In this document: one piece after another, positions 1-9,789 of the stretch | Numbering within the stretch: position 1 is the stretch's first letter | How the letters are laid out: each line of letters starts with the position of its first letter | Assembly (NCBI GenBank): GCA_045119035.1 | Contig: JBGVCU010000034.1 | Coordinates: 4,905-68,904 of the forward strand | Direction: 5' to 3' | Length of the DNA stretch: 64,000 nt | Origin: CAYVQA01 sp045119035 | GTDB taxonomy: Bacteria; Bacillota_I; Bacilli_A; ML615J-28; CAG-313 | Translations under genes and position numbers: made by a program | The notes under the pieces: generated by a model | The model's database searches: none | Seen by the model: the letters and a program-made list of their open reading frames with translations, nothing else | Told to the model about the DNA's origin: nothing

Positions 1-2788
1 CTAGAACATTATGGAATTTTGTTCCAAGTTCAAGTACACTAGTAGTATCTTTTGTATTTAAACTTAATGTTTTTTTAGATGCTCTTGTATGATTAATTAA
101 TTTTGTTTCTTGATGAATATCATTATATTCTTTTATAATATCTTTTTTAGAAAGAGTTCTTTTAAAAATTTTAGTATATTGTTTTTTAAATAATGGATTA
201 ACAGTTAAATTAATCGATTTATAAAACATATTTAAATAATCGCCAGAATAACATAGCATATCTTCTAAAGAGTTAATTTTTTGTTTAGAAACTTTTTCAA
301 ATTCTGTATCAGTTACTAAAATAATTTTTTCTTTCGCTCTTGTTAAAGCTACATAAAATAATCTTATTTTTTCAGAAATTTCTTCTTCATAATACTTTTT
401 CTTAAAGACTTCTTTTACAAAAACTTTATTTAATCCATCTTTTTCAAATTCTAATATTAATCCATAATTATTTGAAAATAAGAATGATCCTTTTGTGTCT
501 TGCAAATTAAATCCTCTATCTAAGTTTGCAAAATAACAAATTGGATATTCTAATCCTTTTGATTTATGAATTGTCGTAATTGTAACCCCATCAACTCCAT
601 CAATTGGAAATTTATATTCAATATCAAGTTCATCGTCTGAATATATATATTCTAAATACTTTATAAATTCTAAAATTCCTAATTCATCAAATTCCATACT
701 TTTAGAATATAAGAATTCTAATTTCTTTTCTCTTTCAGTAACATTACCTACTTTAATTATTTTATGATATATATTAAAGTCTTTATATATATCACTTATA
801 ATATTAGATAAAGATGTATTTTCAATCATTTGAGAATATTTAATTAATAAATCATCTAATTCTTTATTAAAACTTCTTAAGTTAATTTCATTATATTGGT
901 AATTATCATGAATAATATCATCTTTTGTTTCAATAATAAATGATCTTAATACTGATAAAAGTGATTTATTATATTTTATTTTTTCATAATTAGGATAACA
1001 TTTAGAATAAGCACATTCTAAAATAGATTTTATAAATACAACTTCTTCGCTTCTAATAAAAGAACTTGATTCCGTTGTAATAAGAGGAATTCCAAGATAT
1101 TTAAATATATTTTCAAATACTTTAAAAACTTTTTTACTAGATAAAATAATTGAAAAATCTTTATATTTAGCTTTTCGATAATTTTTTAAATCTTTATCAT
1201 ATATTTGATATTTATCCATTTTATCTAAAATATCAAATCCAATAGTGAATGCTTCAATTTCAATTTTAGAAAAATCTTTATACTCTTCCATTCCATATGA
1301 TAAATATTCTAGGTTATATTCATTCGGTTTTGGTAAACTATTATATGCTTCATTACCAAATGTTAATCTTTGTTTCCCTGTATAATCTACTCCACCATAA
1401 TTTTTTTCCATAAGGGGAGTAAAAATATTATTAATATTAGAAAGAACTTCTTCTCTTGATCTAAAATTAGATGTTAAGTCAATTACTTTTCCATTTATAC
1501 CATTACCAAAATCTGTAAGTTTTTGTGAAAATAAACGTGGATTAGCATTTCTAAATTTATAGATAGATTGTTTTATATCGCCAACTAAAAATAGATTGTT
1601 ATTTGCGATTAGTTGAATTAAAGCTTCTTGAATATCTGATGTATCTTGATATTCATCAATTAAAATTTCTTTAGTATTATATTTAAACTTATTACATATA
1701 TCACTATTATCTTTAAATAATTTAATTGCAAACTTACTAATATCATTAAATGTAAACATATTGTGGTTATGTTTATATATATTAAGTTCATTTAACACAA
1801 TATTTAAAACATAAAAGAATGCTTTACAATATGGTTTAGTCAACTCATATTCGTAAATTAATTCTTCTTTAGTTTTTGAAACAAGTTCTTTTGTACTATC
1901 AATTAATCTTTTTAATTTCTCTCTTGTTTTCTTGTACTCAGCAACTTCAACATCATCTAATGCTTTTTTTCTTGTAGGAAGTTTACTAGATAATACATTA
2001 TATATATATTCAAAATCAACATAATCTAAATCTTTTATTGGTTCTAATACTTTTTCAATTCCATATACGTTATCAAGAATTGCCTTATCAGTATAAAACT
2101 TTGAATCATCTAAATGTTCAAAGATCAATTCTATTTTAGATTTAATTACTTCATCATATATAGTTAATAAATATTCACTATGGTTAATATCGTAATATTT
2201 ATTATAATATGAATCATTATAGTCAATAATTAAATCAATTTTCTTTAAAATATTTACAATTGCATTAGCTAATACATCTGAATTTTTAAGTGTATATGTA
2301 TTTGCAAGTAGTAATATATTTTGGTCATTTTGTTCGAATAAATTATTTATTACTTTTTCAGTAATTTCTCTTTTAATAATTTCATGATACTGATTATCAA
2401 AGACCTTAAAGTTTTTTGGAATATTAAGTAGATAGTTATATGTTTTTACAATATCACTTGTGAAACTATCAAATGTTTGAATATGAGAAACATCTATTAT
2501 TTGTAATTGTTCATAAACAAATTTACTCTTTGTTTTTTCGAATACTTTTTTTAAACTTTTTCTTAGACGTTCTTTCATAGTAGATGCTGCATCTTTTGTA
2601 AATGTTAAAACAATTAGTTCATTTAAAGAAACACCATCTAATACTTTTTGAGTTAAGCGTTCTGTTAAAACTGCTGTTTTTCCGCTTCCTGCTCCTGCAC
2701 TTACTAGTATATTACAACCTTTATCATATATAGCATTCCATTGTTCGGTAGTCCAAATGACATTATCTGGTTTCTTAGGTATCATCAT
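1..2788 (-). CDS. addA: AddA helicase/nuclease subunit, 3' end cut by the window edge
   Basis: ATP-dependent helicase and nuclease subunit A of the AddAB double-strand-break resection complex. Reading down from 2788, 929 codons stay open to the edge. Walker A SAGAGSGKT lies at residues 30-38, and the UvrD-type motif II IDEYQDTSDIQEA is encoded near 1620-1660. The last visible residues (around TTSVLELGTKFHNVL) resemble the start of the C-terminal RecB-like nuclease domain, so roughly 250 residues are missing, judging from the usual length near 1200. The ATG at 2786-2788 overlaps the addB stop (ATGA, 4 nt), and a GGAGG site sits inside the end of addB, so the two are translationally coupled. 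A second ATG follows at 2783-2785. High confidence in identity. Confidence 0.93.
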   Translation of the reverse strand, partial: MMIPKKPDNVIWTTEQWNAIYDKGCNILVSAGAGSGKTAVLTERLTQKVLDGVSLNELIVLTFTKDAASTMKERLRKSLKKVFEKTKSKFVYEQLQIIDVSHIQTFDSFTSDIVKTYNYLLNIPKNFKVFDNQYHEIIKREITEKVINNLFEQNDQNILLLANTYTLKNSDVLANAIVNILKKIDLIIDYNDSYYNKYYDINHSEYLLTIYDEVIKSKIELIFEHLDDSKFYTDKAILDNVYGIEKVLEPIKDLDYVDFEYIYNVLSSKLPTRKKALDDVEVAEYKKTREKLKRLIDSTKELVSKTKEELIYEYELTKPYCKAFFYVLNIVLNELNIYKHNHNMFTFNDISKFAIKLFKDNSDICNKFKYNTKEILIDEYQDTSDIQEALIQLIANNNLFLVGDIKQSIYKFRNANPRLFSQKLTDFGNGINGKVIDLTSNFRSREEVLSNINNIFTPLMEKNYGGVDYTGKQRLTFGNEAYNSLPKPNEYNLEYLSYGMEEYKDFSKIEIEAFTIGFDILDKMDKYQIYDKDLKNYRKAKYKDFSIILSSKKVFKVFENIFKYLGIPLITTESSSFIRSEEVVFIKSILECAYSKCYPNYEKIKYNKSLLSVLRSFIIETKDDIIHDNYQYNEINLRSFNKELDDLLIKYSQMIENTSLSNIISDIYKDFNIYHKIIKVGNVTEREKKLEFLYSKSMEFDELGILEFIKYLEYIYSDDELDIEYKFPIDGVDGVTITTIHKSKGLEYPICYFANLDRGFNLQDTKGSFLFSNNYGLILEFEKDGLNKVFVKEVFKKKYYEEEISEKIRLFYVALTRAKEKIILVTDTEFEKVSKQKINSLEDMLCYSGDYLNMFYKSINLTVNPLFKKQYTKIFKRTLSKKDIIKEYNDIHQETKLINHTRASKKTLSLNTKDTTSVLELGTKFHNVL

Positions 2789-5088
2789 TTTTTACCTCCT
2801 GGTTTTTCAATATATTTAAAGTCTTGATATGTTTTATAACATATAGTTCCGTAAGGGCAATACTTACAAGTAGACTCTTTATCAATCATTTTCGGATCAA
2901 TCGTAAAATCTCCTTCGTGAATTGACATTAATGAATTATTAACTAGGAAATTAATTGTTTCAATCATAGAATCTATATATTCTTTAGATAATGCATCTTT
3001 ATTTTTAATAATATTTTTTAAGAAATCACTATCTTCACTAGAAAAACATCCATTATAAACTAATTCATCTTGATATTGCATATCAACAGTTTTCTTATTA
3101 ATGTGTTTATACATTTTACTAGGCATTACGCGTTGAATAAAAGCACCTAATAAAGCCATATTTTCTTTACCTAATGAAAGTAAGTAAAAATAATATGGAA
3201 CTTGAATTTTTAAGCCATATTCTAAAAGATTTAAATCAATTTTATTATCGCCTGTCTTATAATCAACAATTAAAACCTTTTGTAATTCTTCTACTTGATA
3301 GATAAAATACTTGTCAATAATACCTTCAACTAAATCATAGTAAGTAGAATCATTTACCTTACATTCTAAAACATGTTTGATGTCTTTTTCAAATTCAATT
3401 TTAGTAAATGTTCCTTTATGATATAAATCATTAATAATGTTATAACTTTTAACAACATACTCTTTATAACGATTATAGTAATATTTTGTTTCCTCATCAT
3501 CACTGATATTATTATCTAACATATATATATTTGTTTCATTATCAACATCAGATATATTCATTTCATTATTAAATAATTTTTTTAACATTAAATGAAAATA
3601 ACTTCCAAGTTTACTAGAAGACTCATCTTTATAAGTTGGAACATGTAAAACTTTTTCTAAATAATATCGATATTTACATTCATAGAATGTTTCTAAAGAT
3701 GTTGCTGAAAGTTTGATATTTTTATCAATTTTAAAAGTCCCATTAAATTTATTAGAATAAGATTGATAGATATCTTTTACATTACTTTGATATAAACTAG
3801 TTAAATTATCATTTTCTTCTTGGTAAATATAATAATTATCAAGTGCTTTAGCAAATTCTACTTCATCATAAATTTTCGATACATTATTGTTAATATTTTT
3901 AATAGATGTTAATTTATTTAATTTAATTAAAACATCACTAATTATTTGATTAAAGGAAGTATTATAAGTTAAGATACCCTTATTTAAAGAATATATTTGA
4001 TTAACTAAATTTGTAGTATTAAAATTATTAATTTCTTTACTAGTTAATAAATTATTTACTTCTCTTACAGAATCATTAAAATAGTCACTATTTTTTACTA
4101 ATTTAGGAAAACTATTTTGACAGCACCCTAGAAAATATATATTTTTATTATTAAAGCTAGTAGGTAATTGACTAATTAAATTGACATTAACAATTTCTTT
4201 ATCTAAACTTACATCTTCATTTTTAAAAGAATCCATTAAAAAAGGTTTAAAATATGGATAATCATTAATATCGAATGTAGTATATTCATTAAAGATTTTA
4301 TATATTTTTTCTAAATTTTCTTCACTTATTATATATCTACTTACAATATCACTAATTGCTTCATTAAATAATTCTATTAAAGAATCTCTTTTATCAATAT
4401 GAGTTTCAATATAAGAAAGTAGGCTTCTACCATAAACTGTTTCATAAAAAGAAACATTAATATCTGAGGTGTATTTGATATTCATTAAATCTAATTTTGA
4501 TTTTAAAATAGGTAAATAATCTTTATTAGTGTAATATACATATATATTGTCTTTAGTATTTAATAAATCATTTGAAATAGATTTAACAACAAAGTCAACT
4601 TCATCATCAATATTATTGAATTCATATATATTATAATTATTTTTATTTAAGCTAGATGTTTCATATGTATATATATTTTTATATAAATTAAGAGTTGTTT
4701 TTATTAAATCGTTTGTTAAATCAGGATTTATAAATATTATTTCTTTTTTACTTAACTCATTTTTAATATATTTATTAATACTATATCCAGCTAATATATC
4801 TTCTTTTACATCATTTAATATTTCATTATTTATGCTTAAATGATAATATGGTAAGAAGTGATTAAACAATACCTTAGTAAGTTCATAATTATAGCCTTTT
4901 TTAACAAGGTTTATCTTAATATTAGATGATAATTCACCTAACATATAATTAATAAAAGTTGAGTAATTCATAACTCTAAAAGGAATTAATTTATTTTTAT
5001 AATGTTCTTGAATATCTTGATGTATATCTTTTGTACAAACAATAATTGAATCATTATCAAGTTTAAATTTAGTAAATAAATTATTCAT
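2785..5088 (-). CDS. addB: AddB-like nuclease subunit, short and lacking the N-terminal Walker A
   Basis: Partner of AddA. The C-terminal half carries the RecB-type nuclease motif VDYKTGD (about residue 610) and the four-cysteine iron-sulfur pattern of AddB: one Cys in YECKYRYYLEK (about 475) and CKYCPYGTIC near 741-750. At about 767 residues it is much shorter than the roughly 1160 of the Bacillus protein. Its N-terminus shows no GxxGxGKT loop, which Bacillus AddB has, so the helicase-like half is reduced. I chose ATG 5088 over an upstream in-frame GTG (5097) because the GTG overlaps the GGAAG ribosome binding site while the ATG is 8 nt from it. A strong promoter lies upstream. It could also be annotated simply as a PD-(D/E)XK nuclease family protein. 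Confidence 0.85.
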   Translation of the reverse strand: MNNLFTKFKLDNDSIIVCTKDIHQDIQEHYKNKLIPFRVMNYSTFINYMLGELSSNIKINLVKKGYNYELTKVLFNHFLPYYHLSINNEILNDVKEDILAGYSINKYIKNELSKKEIIFINPDLTNDLIKTTLNLYKNIYTYETSSLNKNNYNIYEFNNIDDEVDFVVKSISNDLLNTKDNIYVYYTNKDYLPILKSKLDLMNIKYTSDINVSFYETVYGRSLLSYIETHIDKRDSLIELFNEAISDIVSRYIISEENLEKIYKIFNEYTTFDINDYPYFKPFLMDSFKNEDVSLDKEIVNVNLISQLPTSFNNKNIYFLGCCQNSFPKLVKNSDYFNDSVREVNNLLTSKEINNFNTTNLVNQIYSLNKGILTYNTSFNQIISDVLIKLNKLTSIKNINNNVSKIYDEVEFAKALDNYYIYQEENDNLTSLYQSNVKDIYQSYSNKFNGTFKIDKNIKLSATSLETFYECKYRYYLEKVLHVPTYKDESSSKLGSYFHLMLKKLFNNEMNISDVDNETNIYMLDNNISDDEETKYYYNRYKEYVVKSYNIINDLYHKGTFTKIEFEKDIKHVLECKVNDSTYYDLVEGIIDKYFIYQVEELQKVLIVDYKTGDNKIDLNLLEYGLKIQVPYYFYLLSLGKENMALLGAFIQRVMPSKMYKHINKKTVDMQYQDELVYNGCFSSEDSDFLKNIIKNKDALSKEYIDSMIETINFLVNNSLMSIHEGDFTIDPKMIDKESTCKYCPYGTICYKTYQDFKYIEKPGGKK

Positions 5089-5112
5089 AATAATCACTTC
5101 CTTTCTTAAATA

Positions 5113-5141
5113 ATTTTATCATAAAATCTAAATAATTTCAA
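5113..5141 (-). promoter_or_regulatory. sigma-A promoter of addBA
   Basis: On the minus strand TTGAAA (5136-5141), 17 nt, TAAAAT (5113-5118), about 25 nt before the addB ATG. Position and spacing fit a housekeeping promoter. Confidence 0.75.
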
Positions 5142-5147
5142 ATAAAA

Positions 5148-5179
5148 AAGAAAATAAGCACATAAGTGATTATTTTCTT
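5148..5179 (-). terminator. intrinsic terminator after the lipoprotein array
   Basis: Inverted repeat AAGAAAATAA/TTATTTTCTT with a 12-nt loop; on the minus strand it is followed by TTTTATTT. It separates the upstream lipoprotein transcripts from the addBA promoter. Confidence 0.65.
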
Positions 5180-5451
5180 ATTTGAACTTATTTTTTTCTA
5201 GATAATTTATACTATTGAATTACACAAATCAGCACATATATATCGATTTAATCAGAAAGCAGAGTCTTTGAAAATAAATATCATTAAATTCAATATTAAT
5301 TATAGTTGGTGAAGTATTTAGGATTTTTAAAGTAACAACATTTCTTTCTCAAATTAAGTTGAAATTAGTTAAATATATGCTAAAATTATTTTATGTAATG
5401 TATAGTATTTTTTTAGAAATACCTTACTAACAAAATAGAATTTATTTAATA
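5180..5451. other. AT-rich gap without recognisable genes
   Basis: The interval between lipoprotein A and the terminator before addB has no reading frame with a ribosome binding site and no match I could see to the neighbouring lipoprotein or metalloprotease genes. It may hold further decayed copies too degraded to read by eye. Confidence 0.4.
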
Positions 5452-6021
5452 TTATTTATCTTCAAAAACTTCATCATTTCTAGTATATTGATAATTATAT
5501 ACATATAAATCATTATCAATTTCTGTGGCTTCAATAAATAATTCATGAGTGCTTATTAAAGCACAATCCCAACTTCGATCTTCGGTAATTACTAATTTAA
5601 CATACTCTTTAATATCATATTTTAATAAATCAAATTCAATGATATTATTATATATTTCAGTAGCACTAAGAGGGTCACTAATTACATTATATTTATCAGA
5701 TAAGACTTCGTCATGTTCAAATCTCATAAATTCTACTGGTGTTTCTTCATTATCTACAAAAACAGAGATAGTTATATATTCAAGATAAATATACTTAATA
5801 CCCTCTTGAATGTATTTTTCTCTTACATCTTCAACATCAATTATCCCGAAGCCAATTGATACTTTATTATCAAATAAACTATTCTCATTAATTTCATATA
5901 TAAATTTACGACAAAACATATTTTCTGGCTTTCCTGGTGGAACTGAATATTCACAACTAAATAACATTATACTCAGCAAAAATATAACAAATAACATTTC
6001 TATTCTTTTAATTTTACTCAT
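5452..6021 (-). CDS. Small lipoprotein A of a local paralogous family
   Basis: A 189-residue lipoprotein precursor of unknown function. The N-terminus is a short basic stretch, a hydrophobic helix and a lipobox ending LFSC (Cys about 23), so it should be exported and lipid-anchored. The mature part is a single beta-rich domain. It is paralogous to lipoprotein B at 6232-6792: both have a segment like (I/V)xVFVD(N/D)xxxPV followed by a helix and a YNII or YKKL element. The two genes are separated only by a metalloprotease remnant. A third copy is a pseudogene at 9790-10165. I cannot assign a function. Confidence 0.75.
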   Translation of the reverse strand: MSKIKRIEMLFVIFLLSIMLFSCEYSVPPGKPENMFCRKFIYEINENSLFDNKVSIGFGIIDVEDVREKYIQEGIKYIYLEYITISVFVDNEETPVEFMRFEHDEVLSDKYNVISDPLSATEIYNNIIEFDLLKYDIKEYVKLVITEDRSWDCALISTHELFIEATEIDNDLYVYNYQYTRNDEVFEDK

Positions 6022-6064
6022 TCAATTGCTCCTTTATAATTTATTTAAAAATAATATTCAATTA

Positions 6065-6151
6065 TTAATCATATATTTCATCATTTCCTTTATAAAACAA
6101 AATTTTTACTCCTAGTTTTATTCCTTGTACAGGTGTAATTACAGATGAATT
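6065..6151 (-). pseudogene. Remnant of the 3' end of a second metalloprotease gene
   Basis: On the minus strand this stretch reads NSSVITPVQGIKLGVKI and ends in TAA after about 28 codons. The last residues of the intact metalloprotease at 6854 read NSSIITPVQGIKPDVEI, so 10 of 11 residues from SS to GIK agree and the DNA is also alike. A stop codon precedes the homology and there is no start, so it is a leftover of a lost copy. It sits between lipoproteins A and B, where a second metalloprotease would be if the pair had been duplicated. Confidence 0.75.
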
Positions 6152-6231
6152 TTATAGAACCATACAAATATATTTTTTACTCATATATATGTAATTTAAT
6201 TATATTCAAAAATTATAGTATATTTTAAAAT

Positions 6232-6792
6232 TTATCCTTTTTGTAAATAAAGAGGTTCCCTATACTCATAACGAGAAACAATGAAATCATTATCTTTAAT
6301 TTCACCTTCCATATATAAATAACTAATGTATGGATCTGAATAAGTATCCGTATCATTTACAACATAACATTGATTATAAGAAAGCTCAATTTTTATAAAA
6401 TTTGTAATATTATAATCTAGTACATTAATATATATAGGTTTACTAAAATCAGATGTACTATTCGGTCTTGAAACAAGTTTTTTATATATCATAGATAGTA
6501 GATCATTATTAGGAATTTCAATCACATCAACGGGATTAGTATCGTCATCTACAAAAACTTTAATTAGTACATCACAAATAATTAGACTGTAAATTATATC
6601 TTTTTTATCCAAATAACCGAAACATACATCCACTCTATTATTTTTAAGTTTACTATTATTAACTTTAAAGTAGATTTGAGACTCAAATCTAGAAATTGGA
6701 TCAGAAGAATTTTCCATACCGCTACATCCTACTAAAAAAATATTCAATAAAAGAATAAAAATTAATGATTTTATTATAGATATTTTATTCAT
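6232..6792 (-). CDS. Small lipoprotein B, paralogue of lipoprotein A
   Basis: A 186-residue lipoprotein with lipobox FLVGC (Cys about 23) after a hydrophobic signal. The mature domain shares order and motifs with lipoprotein A: an IKVFVDDDTNPV segment, then a helix and a serine-rich patch. It lies 61 nt downstream of the secreted metalloprotease, so it is probably cotranscribed and may be its surface partner or inhibitor. That role is inference from adjacency. The ribosome binding site is AAAGGAGG. It is the closer relative of the pseudogene at 9790-10165: IIKSxxFIxLLNxFL and (D/N)xxTPVDxI are shared. Confidence 0.78.
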   Translation of the reverse strand: MNKISIIKSLIFILLLNIFLVGCSGMENSSDPISRFESQIYFKVNNSKLKNNRVDVCFGYLDKKDIIYSLIICDVLIKVFVDDDTNPVDVIEIPNNDLLSMIYKKLVSRPNSTSDFSKPIYINVLDYNITNFIKIELSYNQCYVVNDTDTYSDPYISYLYMEGEIKDNDFIVSRYEYREPLYLQKG

Positions 6793-6853
6793 AAAACTCC
6801 TCCTTTTATTATTAACAGTTTTCGCGTCTTACACTATCAATGTTTGATGTTTT

Positions 6854-9451
6854 TCAAGATGAAATTTCTACATCTGGTTTAATCCCTTGAACTGGAGTAA
6901 TAATTGATGAATTTTGCTTAATTAATGTTTGACAAAATTTACATCTTTTATACACAACTCCACCAATAATGGTTGTACTATTTGGATCAAGAGTGTGTAC
7001 TTGACGTGATCCGTTTGTTTCTCCACAGGAACATTTATATATATGATAATTTAATCCATCTGCAACACATTCATAAACACATTCATGTTCAAGTAAAGAA
7101 GCAAAAAGAGTAAATTCTCGAACTTCTCCATGAAAATTATCTCTTAGACGAATATATACAACTTGATTTTGTTCTAAAAATAAGCTAATTTTAAAATCAT
7201 GTGTTTGGTCATAATCTTGATCATAAGACGCGTCACACATATAATTTATAGAATCATTAGGAACAATACAACTAAATAATTCACCATATAAATCTTCGTA
7301 ACTCTCTGAATAAAATTCATACTCACCATCATAAGGAGCAATAAACTTAAACCACGCTTTTTCATTTAGTTGTAATGAACCTTCATAAGGAATATCATTA
7401 ACAATATAATTTATGTTTGTTTTGGAAATTGTTTCTAAAGTTCCATAGTACGGCCCTGTTTCAAATAGTACATCATTAAATCCAAGTACTTGAACATATA
7501 ATTCGTCGCCACCAAGTTTCATGATTTCAATAAAATCTTCTTCTGTTAATCTATATTCAACTTTATCTAATAATGAATTATAGTCTAAATAATCATTATC
7601 TTTAATATTTTGAATTTCATATATTTGCGTTCTATTTGCAGAATAGAAAATCAAGCTATACTTATTAATTTTTGAAGTATTTAAAGTAGTATTATAATTT
7701 GTTTCCCAAGAGAATATATTATTTTCATTATTTGTATCTAACATTTCCGGAAAACAAAATTCTTTTGGTGAAAAATTTAAATATACCAACAAATCACTAA
7801 TTTCATCTAACATACTAAAATTTCTAAATAAAAAATTCTCTAAAAATTCACTAAAATTATCTTTTGTTCCTAATAATAGCTTCCAAACTTCATTATATTC
7901 AAGATCTATATTTTCAAGATATTCAAGCGTGCTATCGGTATATTTTGTAATCATAAGTAAAAAACTAGTGATACCTGCTTCACTGATTTCACCTATATCT
8001 GATAAATGAAAATCTTGATTAGCCCCATTATAAGAATTATATTTAAAATCACCGACATCTTTTATGCCTAAATTACTTAATTCAAAATATAATTGTGTAG
8101 ATATACCAATATATGACGCAATAGCTTCACTATATGCTAATTGTAGTCCGTGTTCCTTACCATGTTCGTCTACCAAGTCTTGACCAAAGTAATGATTACC
8201 GCCTGGCATGATTGAAAAACCGAAGAAATGATCAACATAATGTCCGTACTCATGCATACCTACATCCCAACTAGAATATGAATTAATATCCATTCTAATT
8301 ATATCATTCATACCACTGAAATGGCAACCAGATTGAGTGTTTGGATATATGACAGATATTTGAGGTAGATATTCACCAGACATCTGATAGGCATATTCAT
8401 ATGGATAAATCATCATTTGAGAAACTTCAAAAGAATTGGTTAATACAGAACCATTTTTATTTATCACTATATCATAATTAATATGGCTACCATTATTTAC
8501 GTTAATGTATCTACCAATACTAATTTCATATTTAGAACGAAATAAAGGCGCTACTACCTTACATGCATCATTTTCGGCTACGAATGAAATAAATAAGTCT
8601 AAACCATTCGCTTCATTATAAGAATCATTTTCAATTGTAAAACTAAAATTTCCATTTTCATCAGTTTGTGTTACTGCTAAAAGATCTTTAGAAAATAAAT
8701 CTTCATCATATAAATAAACATAATTATTGATTAAATTATGTATATTGTTATTATTATCATCAATATCTTCGCTATCAGGTTCTTTCCATTTTGAATCTTT
8801 CCATTTTATACTTCCTGTAACAGTAATACTTTCAGCATTATTAGCAATTGTTATTTCTTCATCACAGGTAATAAAATCTTCTTCATAAACAAAAGACATG
8901 TATAGAGTCTCAACTTCATAATATGTTTTGGTAAACGTATAATCTTCTGGTGCTTCTAATTTTCCTAAAATAATTAATTCTTCTTCTGATGCTTCAAAAT
9001 TTGTAAAATATATATCTCTACATTCTTCAATACAAGTTACACTAACACAATCTACTTCTCCATCAGAATAAATATATAACTCTTTACTATATATTACTTC
9101 TTCACCATCTTTTACATTCACATCAAAAATATATTCCCCTGCTGTATGAGTATTCTTAAAAGATAAATACGTATTTCCTTCAGTAACTGATATTGTTTGT
9201 TCAACAATTTGTGAAGGATGAGTAATAGATATGCTTTGACTACTATCACTATCACTAGAAATAATATTAAGATTAATATTTTCATTATAATAGACAATAT
9301 TATTTAATACAATTATTTCATAAGATAAATTACCATCACCGTTATTACCCTCTTCGTAATCTACATACACGAGTTCCTCTGCATGTATGTTCGTATAATT
9401 TAATACAAATAAAAATAATAAAAATAATAATACATTTAATAATTTTCTCAT
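6854..9451 (-). CDS. Secreted zinc metalloprotease-like protein
   Basis: An 865-residue exported protein. A signal peptide covers about residues 1-24 (cleavage near IHA-EE). The N-terminal half is beta-rich and Ig-like. The active-site motif HEYGHYVDH places His400, Glu401 and His404, and a downstream SEAIASY (Glu near 442) could be the third ligand, as in gluzincins. The C-terminal part holds another beta domain and two cysteine pairs (CSCG and CKFC), a possible zinc-ribbon-like tail also common in Bacilli surface proteins. The likely role is cleavage of extracellular protein; no specific substrate can be read. Lipoprotein B follows 61 nt downstream. A promoter and a terminator-like hairpin precede it (9534-9611). 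The CDS is intact, while a second copy survives only as a remnant at 6065. Confidence 0.75.
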   Translation of the reverse strand: MRKLLNVLLFLLFLFVLNYTNIHAEELVYVDYEEGNNGDGNLSYEIIVLNNIVYYNENINLNIISSDSDSSQSISITHPSQIVEQTISVTEGNTYLSFKNTHTAGEYIFDVNVKDGEEVIYSKELYIYSDGEVDCVSVTCIEECRDIYFTNFEASEEELIILGKLEAPEDYTFTKTYYEVETLYMSFVYEEDFITCDEEITIANNAESITVTGSIKWKDSKWKEPDSEDIDDNNNNIHNLINNYVYLYDEDLFSKDLLAVTQTDENGNFSFTIENDSYNEANGLDLFISFVAENDACKVVAPLFRSKYEISIGRYINVNNGSHINYDIVINKNGSVLTNSFEVSQMMIYPYEYAYQMSGEYLPQISVIYPNTQSGCHFSGMNDIIRMDINSYSSWDVGMHEYGHYVDHFFGFSIMPGGNHYFGQDLVDEHGKEHGLQLAYSEAIASYIGISTQLYFELSNLGIKDVGDFKYNSYNGANQDFHLSDIGEISEAGITSFLLMITKYTDSTLEYLENIDLEYNEVWKLLLGTKDNFSEFLENFLFRNFSMLDEISDLLVYLNFSPKEFCFPEMLDTNNENNIFSWETNYNTTLNTSKINKYSLIFYSANRTQIYEIQNIKDNDYLDYNSLLDKVEYRLTEEDFIEIMKLGGDELYVQVLGFNDVLFETGPYYGTLETISKTNINYIVNDIPYEGSLQLNEKAWFKFIAPYDGEYEFYSESYEDLYGELFSCIVPNDSINYMCDASYDQDYDQTHDFKISLFLEQNQVVYIRLRDNFHGEVREFTLFASLLEHECVYECVADGLNYHIYKCSCGETNGSRQVHTLDPNSTTIIGGVVYKRCKFCQTLIKQNSSIITPVQGIKPDVEISS

Positions 9452-9533
9452 AAAATCCCCCTTTTTTTATATAAATGTATAATAGTTTCTAGGAAATTAT
9501 AGTTATTAACTAAGTATATCAATTATATAGTAA

Positions 9534-9556
9534 AAAACTCTCCACTGGAGAGTTTT
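9534..9556 (-). terminator. Terminator hairpin inside the metalloprotease leader
   Basis: Near-perfect hairpin AAAACTCTC/GAGAGTTTT with a five-base loop; on the minus strand it continues into TTTTTTAC. It lies about 20 nt downstream of the start predicted from the 9582-9611 promoter and about 80 nt before the metalloprotease ATG, so it could act as an attenuator. On the plus strand it is followed by a weaker T run. Confidence 0.7.
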
Positions 9557-9581
9557 ATTTTTATAATTTCCCCACATCATA

Positions 9582-9611
9582 ATTATATCATATTAGAAAA
9601 ATTTCTGTCAA
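9582..9611 (-). promoter_or_regulatory. Promoter upstream of the metalloprotease gene
   Basis: TTGACA (9606-9611), 18 nt, TATAAT (9582-9587), with TG one base before the -10. Transcription should start near 9575, just before the hairpin at 9534-9556. Confidence 0.75.
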
Positions 9612-9740
9612 TAGAATAAATAATCATTTATGAATTTTGTCGCATTTCTTTTTATCAAAGAATTAACATACTTTATAAACAATGAGTTTCACTTAAATTA
9701 ATTTTTAATTATATTAATAAATAATAAAATACTTAAACAA

Positions 9741-9766
9741 AAAGGAACAAAATAATTCGTTCCTTT
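9741..9766 (-). terminator. Intrinsic terminator after the lipoprotein pseudogene
   Basis: AAAGGAAC/GTTCCTTT hairpin followed on the minus strand by TTGTTT. It ends transcripts coming from the gene at 10162. The arms resemble those of the terminator at 11350-11375 (AAAGGAACGA). Confidence 0.6.
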
Positions 9767-9789
9767 ATCTACAAAATTAATAATTTGTA

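Noticed and set aside
5549..6115. Two plus-strand frames opposite lipoprotein A
   Set aside because: They overlap a clear lipoprotein gene and have no ribosome binding sites, so they are shadows.
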